Shown: positions 38,201-53,000, numbered from the stretch's first letter. The stretch is DNA of 64,000 bases from Acheta domesticus (GCA_031308135.1 JAHLJT010008756.1:133936949-134000948), one strand, 5' to 3'. The notes: generated by a model not told the origin, from the letters alone. Numbers and translations: made by a program.

Positions 38201-39200
38201 TAAAGCAAAGCAATTATAATTCTGTCCCTTAGTTCAATTTAATTGTGTACAATTACGATATTTACCGAAATATTTATTTATTTATTTAGTATACTTTTTA
38301 AAATATCCAATTTTGCTTCAAATGTATCATGAGACGTCTCAAAGTACTGACATAATTTTTCATCTTCCACCAGTTTGGGATACAGTATGTGAAACTCCCC
38401 TTTTGTCGACCTCAAAGAAATGTTTCTCATTCTGTAATCTACAGGATGAGGTCTTGAACATTCTATTATATTTTTGCTGGTACGGCGCTTCCCGATATTA
38501 CCTCACCTGCTCTGAGACGTGCAAAATCTGCAACTAAATGTGAATGAGAGGGACAGAGAGCGGCAGAGACAGAGACACACCGAGACAGACAGGGACAGGG
38601 TGAGGGAGGGAGGGAGAGACAGTGAGAAAGGGTGATGGGAGGGGAAAAAGGGAGGTGAAGGGCAGAACAAGTCGGGTCAGCCGGATTCCGCTAGTAAATA
38701 AAAAAAATAAAAAGGGTTTGTCGTTGTCGCACTGACCGGCGCGCGGCGTGAGCGGGCTGACGCATCCGCAGAGGTGGCGCTGCGCGTCGGCGCGGCACTG
38801 CACCTGGCAGCCGCTGAAGGAGTACTTGGGGTAGGTGGGCAGCCCCTCGTGCTGCAGGCGGCAGCCGCGCTGCGCCAGCGACGTGTGCGCCACCTCGGGG
38901 TCGTTCTCCACCTCCTTGATGCTGACGAGCAGGCGGTAGAAGGAGCCCGGCGACACCAGCTGCGCGTGCCGCTCGTTGGTGTTGCGCGTCGGCACCTCCT
39001 GGCGCGGCAGCACGTACATCTGCGCGCACACACACGTCAGCCTCGCTTTCGTGTTAGCAGAGGCCAGAGGCGTATCTACACGTAAGCTTCCGCGGTTCGA
39101 GTCCATAACTTCTCGGCTGTCCGGGTGACGACGCGTCATTGGCTGAGAGGCCGACGTTTTGTCTACCAAGTCGCAGGCTTCCTCAGGGCAGTGACATGAC

Positions 39201-39254
<54 letters not shown>

Positions 39255-40685
39255 AGCGCCCAGGCAGAACAGTATATAACACCGGACACATACAATGTCA
39301 TGTCACTGCCCAGAGGAAGCCTGCGACATGGTAGGCGAAACGTCGGCCTCTCAGCCAACGACGCGGCATCACCCGGACAGCCGAGAAGGTATCTACGATA
39401 TGGCAGACATGCCACGTGCCATGGGCGCCACTCACAAGGGGCGCTGTTTAGAGTATACCCGTTAAAACAAATAACAACCACCCGAATTTGAAGTAACCTG
39501 ACAGGGCCGCAAATGCTATGCTTGCCATGGGCGCCTGAATACCTAGATACGCCTCTGGCAGAGGCGCGCATATTTGTCATAAGGGCGTCTGAGTAGGCGC
39601 GAGTGAGTGGGCGCGGGCGTTTATGGAGTGTGGGCGTGCATGCGTACGTATTTTTTTGTTTTATTAATGAGCATCTCGATAAATGATTAATGAAAGTGAG
39701 TAATTTTCTCTGTGTGGATGGTGTGAGGGACATTATTTTCCATTGAAAATGCCAGTATTATACTGGTATAACCTTTATGGATGTCCATACTGGTATAGAC
39801 GTCCTATAAAGGTATTTTACCGGTATAAAAAAGAAAGGTATGGAAAAAACCGGTATTTTTAAAGGTATTCGATACATTCGGTCCGTGCAGAGACCTACCA
39901 TTAGTTGGCATAATTTGCTTCAGCGTACCCAACTGGTGCAATAAAACACTCACCATGCTCTGGGCGAGGATTTCGAAGTACAGGGTGGCCGGCCCGCTGG
40001 CGCGGTTGGACGCAGTGTTGAGCGGGTTCTTGGGTCTCCTGTAACGCAAAGCACAGATCGAAGGCAGCACGCTCCACGCATATTTCAAGAGTCGATCGGC
40101 GGGACAAGGATGGCTGCGTGAGGTCAAGCAGGTCCTTTCACATCGGATGATGAATCGGGACCAATAATAATATGCGCTCTCTTTGCCCGTTTAACCGCTA
40201 ATTTCTATCTCCCTTTCCGTTTGTTTTCTACTTTTATGTTATATCTATATTGTAACACATCTGTGCTTTGGATATTAAAGCTCTCCACGCTTTTGGGCGC
40301 AAATTGAAACATAACTCCTCGTTTTTGCTATCAGCCCCAGTGATTGCCAGTGATTGTAACATTACGGGAGGAAGGGTATGTAATAATCATATCTCGGGCG
40401 ATCAAACTCACTTGGCTTACCACGTATTGCTACCTTCTGCAGTTTGCCAGGCTGATTTCAAAAGTGATGGGGATAGAGATATGCGTGATTTCAGGCCGTG
40501 TCATGCATACGCAGTGAAACACTTCCGATTGATTGAATTTATGAATTTACTCATTACAAATTCCTGGAAACGTTCATTAGTTTGTTTACAAAATTGACTT
40601 AGATCTAAATTTAATTCATTGACTGATTAATTACTAGTCATTCCGGGCGCGTCACTGTCGTTGAGATTTCTTTCGCGTGCTTTTC

Positions 40686-40723
<38 letters not shown>

Positions 40724-43700
40724 GCGTTGGGCAATTCAAATAGAAAGATTGCGTGATTTGTACTGTACCACCGCGGGACATTCACTAAAAAGCAGGACGT
40801 CTGGCAACGCTGGCAAGAGTCCTTGATTTGGCACAGTACGCAGAGACTCTCGTGGCACAAGTTATTTAATGTGCTACAACGTACTCAGTGTGGATGCTGT
40901 TGAAGGCGTAGCACAAGCCGCTCTCGGTCTCCATGGGCAGGAAGTGCTCGCAGCAGGGGAAGGGCACGCCGTTCCAGGTGCACGCAGTCAGCGTCTCTTC
41001 ACAGGTTCTCCGGAACTGGAAAACGCAGACGACATCTTGCTACTAAGGGTGTAATAACAGCACATAGTTTCTCGTGTTGTTTGTAACTGTTGCTTAATAT
41101 CATATTACTACTTGAACATGTGAGCCTTATGGCAGTTCCTAGTCAGTGTGCTCGCATTTCAGTACGCAGCCCCGGGTTCGATTCCCGGTCGACGCAAGAC
41201 TATAATGTGCGTTTTCCTTACAATGTCCCAGTATATGTTGCTGTGTGACGATGAGAAAATTCACTTCTTAGGTTGAGAAGAGCGGAATACGTGGGGTGTC
41301 TACGTGCTAACCACACGTACCCTCTTAACCCATGACCGCGAGGCAGGGACGTCGCCAGTAGGCCTTTGCCCATTCACGGGATCTTGCGGCAAGTACATAC
41401 ATACGTATTTGAACATGTGTGTTTCTCTCCTGAACGACACGACACGTTGCCAACAAGCCCCGATAACAGACCGATTGAAGAAAAAATACCAAATTGGTGA
41501 AAATCCTGTGAACGGTTCAGGCACTAGCGATTTTTATTGACACAGTGATAGACCTTTCACCAAGAACCTCATTTTAGGTGTCAATGATCTACAAAACGTG
41601 AATTCTGAGATTGCAACGTATTATAGAATGTAATTTACTAAATATGTGCACAAGAAAAATTCACTTTTTACGTGTCAGGGACACATTGCAGTGCCCCCCA
41701 ACCCTATGATACATATTCAAAATAATAATTTTTACTAATTTTATATAAGGACGAAAGTCATTAAATATATCAATTCTTTGCCCCATCAACTTGAACCGTG
41801 TGTCAACAAACTAAAATAAATGTATAATCAGCATAAAGGAACAAATATAAGAAAATATCAAGACGATTTGACCCTATACCTGTAGCCAACACAGAGAAAA
41901 ATGCTGAGTGAGCCTCTAGTTCTGTGCAATCTACAGGAGTCACAGAGTGTTTGAAGAAAACGTGCACACACTGCACTTCCTCACGTGTTTCACACACAAG
42001 TTTTGTCAGTCCTTTGTCGTTAAATAAATACGTAGATTGATTAATTAATAAGCAACGAGGGAAAGAACTGGACAACAAAACAATCATTTAATGAACATAA
42101 AATCAAAAAAACTTCTTAAAATGTGTTCAGTTCATACATAAATCATATCCAGAATGACGGGCCTTCCGCACTTACAGAGTACGCCAATTCGCGTAGGCCA
42201 TCCCGCGGGCACCTGGACTGCGGCTGGAAGTTCCCCTTCAGGTCGAAGCACTGCGTGCCTACCCAAATTCCGCCGAACTTGAAAAATATCACTTCTTTGT
42301 AAACCTCATCCAAGTCCTTATCACGCACTGTCTCACTGGAATCAGAAAGATTCGCAATATCACATTTCATAATTGCAAAAATTATTGCACTGGTCAAGAA
42401 CATTTTTGAAACAAGGAATGTAAATGATGTTCTGAACTAAGTCTTGGACACTGAATTCGAATATGAAATCAGTTCTTGCTTGTCGGGCTCATATTTCTTG
42501 TGGGACGCCATTCCCTATCTACAGAAATGCTGAAAACGCTGCATATTGGTTATTTTACTGCGGCTTCATTTAATTATTCTGCAGATGTAAATGTTCAGGA
42601 ACAATCGAAATGTGTACAAGGAATTCCTACAGATGACACTGAATTCAGAAATTTCACCTCTAGGAAACGGAAAAAGTTTGGCAAGATTGCTGTTGAGTCA
42701 TCGACGAACAGGTAGCATCCCGTTGTGTTTCTTGCCAGATGCGTCCCAGCATTGAGAGATCTCATAAAATGGAAAGTGGCTTGTATGTAGCTGCTTGTTG
42801 TTCTAGGTCTGTGTTTTGTATTAATTCAGAAGAAGAAATGCCTCGTAACTGTGTAAATAGCATATATTCGTTTTGTTATTTCTATGGGGAATTAACTCTG
42901 AAATCGCAAGAACGGAACCTTAATTTTCCAATAAAGAAGATTTAAATGAACTCCTTGCCCTCTGAGTTTGAAACATAAATTTTAATTTTTGGGGTTACTT
43001 TACATTAAGCATCAAAAACATTTTAAACAATTTGTTTTCAAAACTAGCCCTATTTGTTTATTAAACTGTTTCCTCGGATAGAGTACAGGACGCTGAAAAC
43101 TTCCACGAGATTTTTTCATTAATGAAATGTCGCTAAAAGACAGATCTGGAAATAAGTCCAAGTATTTTCTTTTCGAAATTATGAGTATTTTTCGCGTAAA
43201 TTTTCATTAAAAATAGAAAATTATTAATTTTAATTTTTTTTTCGGAAAAAAACGCTCCAAATTTTTTCTTTAACTATTTTTTCTCTTATATATCAAAGGT
43301 ACAAGAATTGGCTTTTGTCTCATTTCCGGCGAATTCTCCGTATTTTCGATTGCTAATTTAGAAATGAGCAAGAAAGTATGTGCTGTTGTAGCACACTAGT
43401 TGATATTTATTGTTATATTTCAATTCAAAATATCTCACAAATCATCAGCCCATCCCCCTCACTTCGACATGCAATGTGTGATAGTTTTAATTGAAATATA
43501 AATACGAATATCGACGTACACAAACTACCTGTTGTCAATTATTACTTCGTCAAAACCTTATGATGTCAAAATGTTTCTTTATCAAGCATTTCAGCTTTCC
43601 CTTTGAAGATTGGCTCACTTTTCGTAAGGTGGTCGCATTTTCTGGATGATCTCGCTGTTCTCCTTCTCGCAGACGGTGACGCCGAGAAACTCGGTGTCCC

Positions 43701-46700
43701 AGGCGAGGTAGTTGGTGTCGACGGCGAAACTGATGGCGTTGTCCTCGAAGGCCGTCCAGTTGGCGCGCATCAGCAGCGCGGAGCCGAACCACGACAGCAA
43801 GCAGCACGCCAGCCAAAACACCCTGCGCACACCCCACCACACGGCCCATTTATACTGCATTTTTTCTAACTTTGCCCCTCGAGGCCCGTCTACACGATGG
43901 AATATGTCACGGTATTTCGCGACGTTTTCAATCGTGCTGCCTGGTATCGCATGATCGCAACCGTATCAAGTAGTGCTTGCGATCATGCGACTTCTAGCGA
44001 TAGGACGGAGAATGATGCGAAATGCAGTGAGATATTCCGTCGTGGCCATAGGGGCTTGAGGGGCAGAGTTAGAAAAATCGCACTATAAGCCACCATCGCT
44101 CCATTTGCTTGGTTGATTAGTGATTCCGGGTGCATCAATAGCGAAGGTGATTAGTCCTGTAAGTGTAGTTCAGGTTTTTATTGCGGACGGTGAAGGTGAT
44201 CTTCCCCCGCTGGATGGCGAAATCCGTCGGCGACCTACGTCGGCTTCCTGGGATTGTCCCCAAGGAGTTACCTCCCATCGGTATGAAACCACCCCAGCTG
44301 GGTCAAGGAAGAAGCTCCCGACTGGTCTCCCGACATGTGTGGTGAGTGTAAGCGTAAGTACGGAGTCAGGATATAACAAGAAAGACGAATGCAACATTGC
44401 GCATGGTCCTTTGTCCTCTTATTTGGGTACTGTTTTGGCATTCGCCTGGTGTTGATAGGAGAAACCAGGAAAAACTACCGATCAGAGGAGCCGGCTGCTA
44501 GAATTCTCCTGCAAACAGCGAGTGAATTCGATCTAGTTATCTAGCTTGTAACGAAAATACTGTACCAAACCATCGGGTTTGGAACCCTAGGACCTCCCGG
44601 TCAAAGGCCCTTTGTTTCAATCAACCCTCACCTACTCACAGATAAATTTTGAAATTAAAGATGTCATTGAGTTGGTTCTACTTTCTCGCCCTTCGTAAGA
44701 AGAGAATGCCTTGTACTCGTACGCCGAAAAACGGCAAATTTTCGACACAAAAACTCTTATACCCAGGCTCTGATAAGAATAAAGTCAATAAGCCTTGTTC
44801 CTTTATAATAGTAAACTAGCAGAACTCAGCTGACGTCCTGCTCTCTCTCTTTCTCTGTTTCCCTCCTCTCTCTCTTTTCCCTCTCTCTTTTTCCTTCTCT
44901 CTCTTTTCCATATCTTTCTCTCTTAACCTCTGTCGCTTTCCCCTCTCCCTCTCATTTCCTCTCCCTACGCTTCCTCCCCTTCTCCCTCTCTTCTCCCCTT
45001 CTTGTTCCCCCTCTCTCTTCCTTCTCTCTTCCGTTTCCTCTCCGACTCCCTTTTCCGTCTCTCTTCTCTCTCTAGCAGACCTCGGCAGACGCTGCTCTCT
45101 CTCTCTTCCCCCCTCTCTCCTTCCCCCTTTTTCTGTTTCTTTCCCTCTCTTTTCCCTCTCTCTTTTCCCTTCCTCTCTCACTTCCCCCTCTCTTTCCCCC
45201 TCTCTTTCGCCTCTCTCTTTTCCCTTCCTTTCTCACTTCCCCCTCTCTTTTCCCTCTCTCTCATTTTACCTCTCTTGTTCCCTGTCCTTTTCTCTTTCTC
45301 TTCCCTCTCTCCTCTCTCCATCTCGTCTCTCCGTTCCTCCTGTCCGCCCGCATCGCAGCAGGCGCAACAGTTAAATGCACAACTGATGCTCCATCTTGCG
45401 CTGCGGAGTTATCAAGTGGAGGTACAACGAAACGAATAGCATAAAACCTTCTACATGAAAAAACACGTAGATGTGCCAACCTTCATGGAGGTCGGTCAAA
45501 GGGAATTATGTTATATAAATGGATATTGGTATGTTCCAGATTGATGAACTCTGACAGCGTTTAACCGATCTCCATGGATTATCAACGGATTTTAGTCTGA
45601 GGTGGTGCCCACGTTATCCCGCAACAATTTTATGATCTGTTATGTTATTAAGTTGACGGAGATGACTTCCATTATTTCTTCATCGATTTTATGATCATCA
45701 AACATTACTTTTTTGACTCAAACAGTGTGCCACATTACTCCGAATATGTCCAATTTTACGTTAAAACCATAGAAATAGACACTTTTCAAAAAGCTGTATT
45801 TCCATAAATTTTTATCCAAAATACTTTCAATTTAAATAAGATTTAAGCAAGCGGCTAAAATTCATTGCAATCGGCAAAGGATATTTTGAATCTGCTGGAT
45901 ACTTTACATTAAGCCTCAACATTTTCATTTTTCTCAAAAAACATTTCAAACATTGGTGTTTCATTGGTGTTTTTTTCTCAAAAAACACCAATTTGTTTAT
46001 TCGACTTGGTCCTCGGATAGCATAGAGGACGTTTAAGGGATTGGCACAGGTCTCATTTTTGTTGAAATACCTGACTTTTTGAAAATTACAAAAGTTCACT
46101 GTTTTTTCGGCGTCTTCCTACAACTTCAAAATTGAAGACAGGGATGTTTTCTCTAATAAAATCCGTTCTTTAAAGACGAATCTTGAAATGCGATCTTGTA
46201 CAATTTTTCAAAAATATGACTAGTTTTTGCGTGAAGTATAGAAAATTTTTCAAACAATTATTTTCTCAAAAACGGTGCTAGTGTCAATTTTGGCGATCGT
46301 CGTATATTCGTAAGGGCAAGAAAGTAAAAACGAATAGTTTTCGGGTAATTTGTGCTGTCGAAATTAATGCAACTTATAAAAAAACATTCACCGGTCAGTA
46401 AACGCTTCACATTTCTTCGCGTATAGGACAAGGAACTCTTAAAAGAATTGCGCAGGTCTCATTTTCGTTGAACTTTCTGAATTATCGAAAATTGCAAATT
46501 TAGAAATAATGCGAGAAAGTAAGCTCTTTTGTAACATCACTAGTTTTGGTTGGTTCTGAGGCGCTAAGCACAATGGCAACGAAACAAATTCTACGTGTAA
46601 TATCCTTTTAGCAAGTTCTGAATCACAATCGCAAAGAATAATGCCCAGTGACATTGGTAAACTGTTGAATTTTCCCTTTCGAACAAAAATAAGTTGTCAT

Positions 46701-47040
46701 TAAATTCTAATATAATGAAATGGCTTGAATGGTTTCTGCATAAAATCATTCAATTGTAGATCTTTAAATAATGTCACGCACTTTTAAAACAAAATCTGAG
46801 GAAATGTTAAGTAATAACATTAAGAGGAAGGAAGGTGTCAGAATGCCTTCAATTCCTACAAGTATTCATTAATAAGTTTTCTGTTTATGATTAGATTTCG
46901 TGACAAAGAAGTATCAGCCGGTTTTCTCCGAACATGCAGCGCCGCTGCCTTCGCTTCACAAACAACTAGGCTTCTCGTGTTGCCTTCCTGTATGCGATTT
47001 TCATTGAAGTCGGTTTCCCAGTATCTAACTTAATAGATAA

Positions 47041-47084
<44 letters not shown>

Positions 47085-50000
47085 TTTCCTCGGGTCGCGA
47101 GGGACCTCTGGTGATCCATTTACTGATATACTCAGCAGGTATGGCTGCCACCAATTTACACATTAGTTCTTTCCATTTTCCCTGTTGTTGTTGCTACCAT
47201 ATTCCTCCATTTCGCTCAATCCTCAGTCATTCGGATAATTGAATTCCAATCTAGTTATTGTCTTAATTTTATCTGTCCATCTTGTTTTCCTCCTGCCTCT
47301 GCCTCCGGAAATAGACCATAGCATTAGATCCTTCTCTAAAGAAACCTCTCTTCTCATCAGATGTCCGAAATATATCAGTTTAAGGCTGGTGGATACAGCT
47401 ACTAACGAAGAGCCCGGTTGGATTTCCGTTCGACCAGATGTGTTTGTCCGCCTAGCAGGCCATGGAACTCTAAACATCTTTCCCTATCATCGAGTTTCAT
47501 ATGACTTTTATAAGTTAAACTTTTACAATGAATAGTTTCGTGGCAGTTGGTTCATCCAAGGCCACCTAGCAGACCCAGGCGGACCGCTACCTAAATTTAC
47601 CCTCGCATGCTGCCACAGTTGTCTGTGGTTACCTGTCCGCCTGCTAGGGAGCACTGCGCTAGTCAAATAGGATCAAAGTGAAATTACGATCCACTTTATT
47701 TTAAATAATATGCCACGAAAAAATACTAATAATAAAAGAAATTAAAACTATTGAGCATAATATAATATCAAATACAATTTTAATGAATACAATCGAACAA
47801 ACCATTTGCTAAAACTATTCCCAATGATTAATTATGTGTCAATATTTGGTTTGTAAACTTCTCTGTGATTGGTTAAGAACCTGTATCATCATGAAAACTG
47901 TATCTAAATTACTATCATTATGCAATTGATTGCAGCCATCAAATGACATTATACAATGGGAGTAGAAAAACGTAATTTACTCCCCGCCTCCTCGCATTCG
48001 TATGCGATTGTTCACTCCTTCGCCTTTATTTCGATGCACGTCTTCCCCTCTTCCCTCTTGTAGTCAGTTCTTGAAAAATGACCTTATTCTCCCTTCGCCT
48101 CTCCATTTTCAGTCTACGCTTAACCCCAGTGCTCTTGAGGAAACTTCTCTCAATCGGGTTTGTCGACGCCTCAAGGTTGGCGAGCCTGTTCGGTCATCTG
48201 AGTTTTATTTTGGCATGATAATTAATAGCCACTTTGTCAATTTCAAAAATATTTCAATTTTATTTGGTCAACTTCCTGGATTAAATGTTTAATTTCCCTC
48301 AAATATTTCATTTATTCTTCAAAATAAAGTTATTTCAATTATTTTTGTTTGTACAATTTATAAGTGTGATAATAAAATTTTATATTTTATTGTAGAACTG
48401 AAGATTGGCTTAATACGTACCACCTATTATATATATTTAAGATGAATCTACGCCAGAAATTTATCTTAGAATCGTGACATCACTTCCTAGTATCGACTCC
48501 ACGATGTGATTAAATGTTAATGCAATAAAACGTCGCAATTCTATCAACATATGTAATGTTTTTCTCAAAAAGAAACTATCAGTAGGATAGTGACAGTGGC
48601 GTATTTAGAGGGGACAGTGTGCTGGTACGCCCCGGATGTCAACATTTTAGGGGTGACACTAATTATACAATATTACAGTTGGAATTATATAATTATTTAT
48701 TTAAAAAGTATATTTCAATTATTCTTTATTACATGCAGTTTATAATGTATTATAGATAAATGTTACGTGCAAATATTCTTTTATTTTTATTAAATAAGAT
48801 ATAAACTATTCTGTAATAGGTATTTTTATTTTTAATTTATAGGGGAGGGGGTTATTAGTTTTGCCTCGGGTGACACCAACTGAAGCTAAGCCACTGAATA
48901 TGATTGGATAATCGAACTCGATCTAGATAGGCACTAATTCATGATGATTCGGTTTCGTGACAGATCTTTATCGGCTTATTAGCCACAAACATGCGAACCA
49001 TTTGCCACATCCGCACGAACAACTGGACTTTTCAACACTCCTTACGCCAGAATTGATTATTCATCATTTTCTACTTTGTTTTCAGTTTGACGTGAATCTC
49101 TCATTTTCATTCTATTTGAAATACGAAGCAATTGGAAAATAAACGCCATTTCATGAAATCTCGGGCAGAGGCATAAAAAGGTAAATGCCCGATTCATGTA
49201 AAAAATCCTCAATAATCAAAATATCCGTAAGATTCTCCCAAAACGACGTTGGCGGCGACGGGACGCGTAAGGGTAACGTGTAAGGGGGACGCGTAACGCG
49301 TAAACGACGTTAGCGTAAAGGGTTACCCAAGTTCGCGGGTTCAAACCCGATCGAAGCCGTGGATTTTTATGGGCGTAAAAATCCTTCTTACGCCTGCCTT
49401 CGGAGGGGAAGCAAAGCCGGTTGTCATGTAAGTAGATTTACTGCATGTGAAAGATCCTCAAGCCTAAATGAAGCTTCTGAGCTAAATTCAAAATCGCCTG
49501 TTTCGTCGCCCAAGGAATACCATTTTCCTCCGATAGTTGGTGAAAGGAACGTAGCGAAATTTGCGTGGTCAGAAAAGAGCAGGCCTCATGGCCTGAGTCT
49601 CAATTCAAAGCTCCAGTCCGCTCACGTCGATCAGGAAATATCAATTTTGCAGAAAATCGGCTGAGCGGTTTAGGCGCAGCAGTTGTCCACAGACGGACTG
49701 GCAGCTGTTGGGCGGATTGATTGATTGGCTGATAGTGGTTCCGGGCGCGACAACTGCTAAGGGCATTAGTCTCGGAAGCGTATTGCATGTATTTTGCTTG
49801 GGACGTAGCGGTGATCTCCCCTCCCCCTCGGGTTGCTAAATCCGGCGCCGACCTACCATAGGTTGGCGGTTTTTTCCAAACATGTGCCTCCCACCAGAAG
49901 GGCATCGCCTCAGCAGGGACCAGCTCTAAACTCCCCACCTGTCTCCTGGCATGTGTGCTGGTGTGGTGCATGTGAGGGTATGTGAAGGGTAGGATAGGAC

Positions 50001-53000
50001 AAATAATTGGAAGAAAAGATCGCGCGCTACGCCTGTTTGGATCAGAGAAACCACGGAAGATTACCGATCAAAGCAGCCGGTTGCCAGAATTGTCCTCTAC
50101 ACAGTGACAGAACTCAACCTAGTTATCTGGCTAGTGTCAGAAGTACAGCCATTGTCAGTACTCGAAACAAGGACCTCCCAGTCAGTGACACTCCAATGAT
50201 ATGAGTTGATGCTCTGAGCGACCCTTCCTGGTCAGCCGTTAAGTACATTTAAGTTGGTCTCATGGATAGTGTATATATTGTATTTAAATTTCATGTTTTT
50301 AGATTTATCAGTTTACTTAAATCGGTTGATACATATGCTCAAAAGACAATTTAATTGACGTGGCATAAGTTTTACAAATCGAAAAAGAGAGTTGAAAAAA
50401 TGTTTAAAAGTTGCAAATTGGAAAAGCACGTACAGGCTCATCCGGTTTATTGATATGTACTGATTGTATTTGTGGGAAGAAGCGTTTAAAATGGTTTTCA
50501 ATAAAGTCTCTCGAATCCTGAATAGTTTTCTGTAACAACACATTGATCAAATTGATATCCCTGCATGGGATTCGAACTCGCTTCCTTTTGGCCGAAAGGA
50601 GTGAATCCGTACACGCCATTTAATGACCTCGGCCATCCGGAATGGATGCCGGAATGGAAGTCATAACTGCTTTAGTTCTAGCATTAGAGAGCCGAAAAAT
50701 CGAGAAAAAGTTTTTAAAAAATGTCTTAGGGCGACCAAAAGAGGGATCTGGGAAAAGAATCAGACATAACTGAAAAGCTAGTCCACTCTAAAGAGATTAG
50801 AAAACTAACTAGTGCGAGAAAGTCTGTTCCATTCTATAGCACTAGTTTATTTATTTACCATATGTTACATACAAGGAGAAACTTTAATGAAAATATTTCG
50901 TGCGGGTTTTGAGAAAATAATATTTTTTAGAAATTGCCTAAATTTCTGACACTAATTAAGCGAAAGGAAAATATTGTACATGAACTTTTTTAAAGAACTA
51001 ATTTTTTACAACCCCGTTCATTTAAAACAAAAATCGCTATCTCCAATTTTGTAGTGCTGAAATGTTCACGGTTTTTGGCATTTTCGAAAAACACGGAACA
51101 CTAGCCGAAAATGGAACTAGCACAATATTTTTACCGTCCCTTATTACATCTGAAGATAAAATTTAAGGAAAAAGTTTGGAGCGGTTTTTGAAAAAACAAT
51201 TTGTTTTAGAAATTGCATATTTGAGACACCAATTAAGCGAATTCAGCTCGAATAAAGCAAAAATCGTTATCTACAACTTTGTAGTATCAAATGTTCACTT
51301 TTTGGCATTTTCGAAAAAAAAAATAGCCAAAAATGGGACTAGCATATTTTTACCGTCCCTTTTTACTAGAGCCTGGATGTTTATGAACTAAAAACACCAG
51401 TCTGCGACTTTAAGCTTTTTGTTTATTGCCTACAGTAAAATTTGTGATTTTATATAATGTCGATGTGCTGAATCCGAATTTTCAATCCGTTTACTTATAT
51501 GACGTAAGGTTTTCTTGCGAAATCACTTTCCATGTGTTGAATAATTATGGGACATTTATCACAAACGTTTTCATAATATTTTATTTTAAAGAAAAAATAT
51601 TTAATATACACAATTTGTTGTTAATACACGTCACTAGGGTGTTTTTGTCTTATTTTCTCTTGTTTTCATCACTGTTGGAAAGAATTTTACTCCGTTGTGT
51701 GTGAGAGAGTCCTCTTGTTTCTTTTTTTTCTTCTTCTTCTTTTTTAGTTCGCTTTTTAACAGCTTGGTCAGATAGCGACCACTGTGTTTGTTTTAACAGT
51801 CATATATAACGTCATATACAGTTTTTACTGTTTTTGACCAAATAAATAAATAAACTATAGGGGGAACTGTAGGAAGAACACTTAAGGTCAAAATGAGCAC
51901 ACACAAACATCAATGCCCGAAGCGGGATTGGAACCCGCAGGCCTTCCAAGCAGACACGGACCTTCAGCTATAGCGACCGCGGTTATTCAGGTCCGCTCTT
52001 TTATGTTTGTTTTAAGATATTTCACGCTTTAATATCAAACAATAGTCGGAAAGCATACTGATTCACCAGCGTCCCTGGTACCTCCTTTCAAATTCCAGCA
52101 CATCCTTGTGAACTCGTTCACCTTGATATTCGCTTAAAAATCGTATAATTTCTGGAAAATAATCTCGGAGAGAAAATAGGAAATTAATTTTCATACTTAG
52201 TTCCTTGTATGTTTCAAGCATGTTAGCCACAATATTTTGGTAACCGGTTTCCAAACCATAGATATTCCAAAAGATACCGAAGGCCTTTTGCCGTTGACCC
52301 AATGACCAAGATCTTCAATGTGTACTACACATACTTTGTGAGTTGCTCAAGGTTTACTTTGGTCTCCAACTTTGATTCCAAACTATGCAAGACTTGATCT
52401 GTAATATCTGTAATATTACTGTAAAATATGTAATATTATGCCTCTGCTTAGCCAATGTGTATTGTGATATACCAGAATATGATGGATTTTATTTAATGAT
52501 GTTAGCTATACATGGGGTAGATAAATGGGGATACAATATGGCGGTATATGGACTTAGCAACGACGGCGCGGAGGTTGGCAAGGTCAACAAACTATTCACG
52601 GGCCTTGATGACGTCAGGACGCCGGCTAGATGGCTGAAGAACCTAAGATATAATTGGTGCAAAAAACGAATGACTGACGGAAGTCACGGCTACTCGGATG
52701 TGTAAGAGACGCACGGGTTGGCTATAAAAGATCAGATAGTCTAATGTTGCCACCGTGTTTTGAAATAATAGAAGGATGGACGCCGACCGAGCCATGAAGG
52801 GTTTAAAAATGCATTAAACAGAACATTCTGACTCGGGGTGTCGTAGAGTGAAGATCGTACATTCTGACTCGGGGTGTCGTGGAGTGAAGATCGTGCATTG
52901 TGACTCGGGGTGTCGTGGAGTGAAGATCGTACATTCTGACTCGGGGTGTCGTGGAGTGAAGATCGTACATTCTGACTCGGGGTGTCGTGGAGTGAAGATC

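Larger units (their letters stand above)
39062..39561. mobile_element. Nested inverted-repeat element with (TA)n centre and hammerhead-like cores
   Basis: The outer inverted words are gccagaggcgtatcta and tagatacgcctctggc. Inside, a ~100-bp arm (ctcggctgtccgggtgacga, gaggccgacgttttgtctac, gcagtgacatgac) is repeated in reverse to the right of a (TA)n run at about 39204-39250. Both arms hold a hammerhead-like order. It could be two facing Penelope-like terminal repeats. Confidence 0.55.

Noticed and set aside
38534..39733. A 399-codon minus-strand open frame
   Set aside because: Only 38737-39019 has conserved channel sequence and proper splice sites in phase. The rest runs through a Helitron-like tail, a (TA)n run and repeat sequence, so it is chance read-through around one exon.
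44816..45439. Long Arg/Glu-rich and Ser/Phe-rich frames on opposite strands
   Set aside because: Both come from the polypyrimidine tract, which lacks stops by composition.
41140..51990. tRNA genes at 41140-41205, 50555-50640 and 51912-51990
   Set aside because: Each has a good box B arm but no complete cloverleaf with a paired acceptor stem; the 51912 copy runs into a non-tRNA body, so these look like SINE heads.
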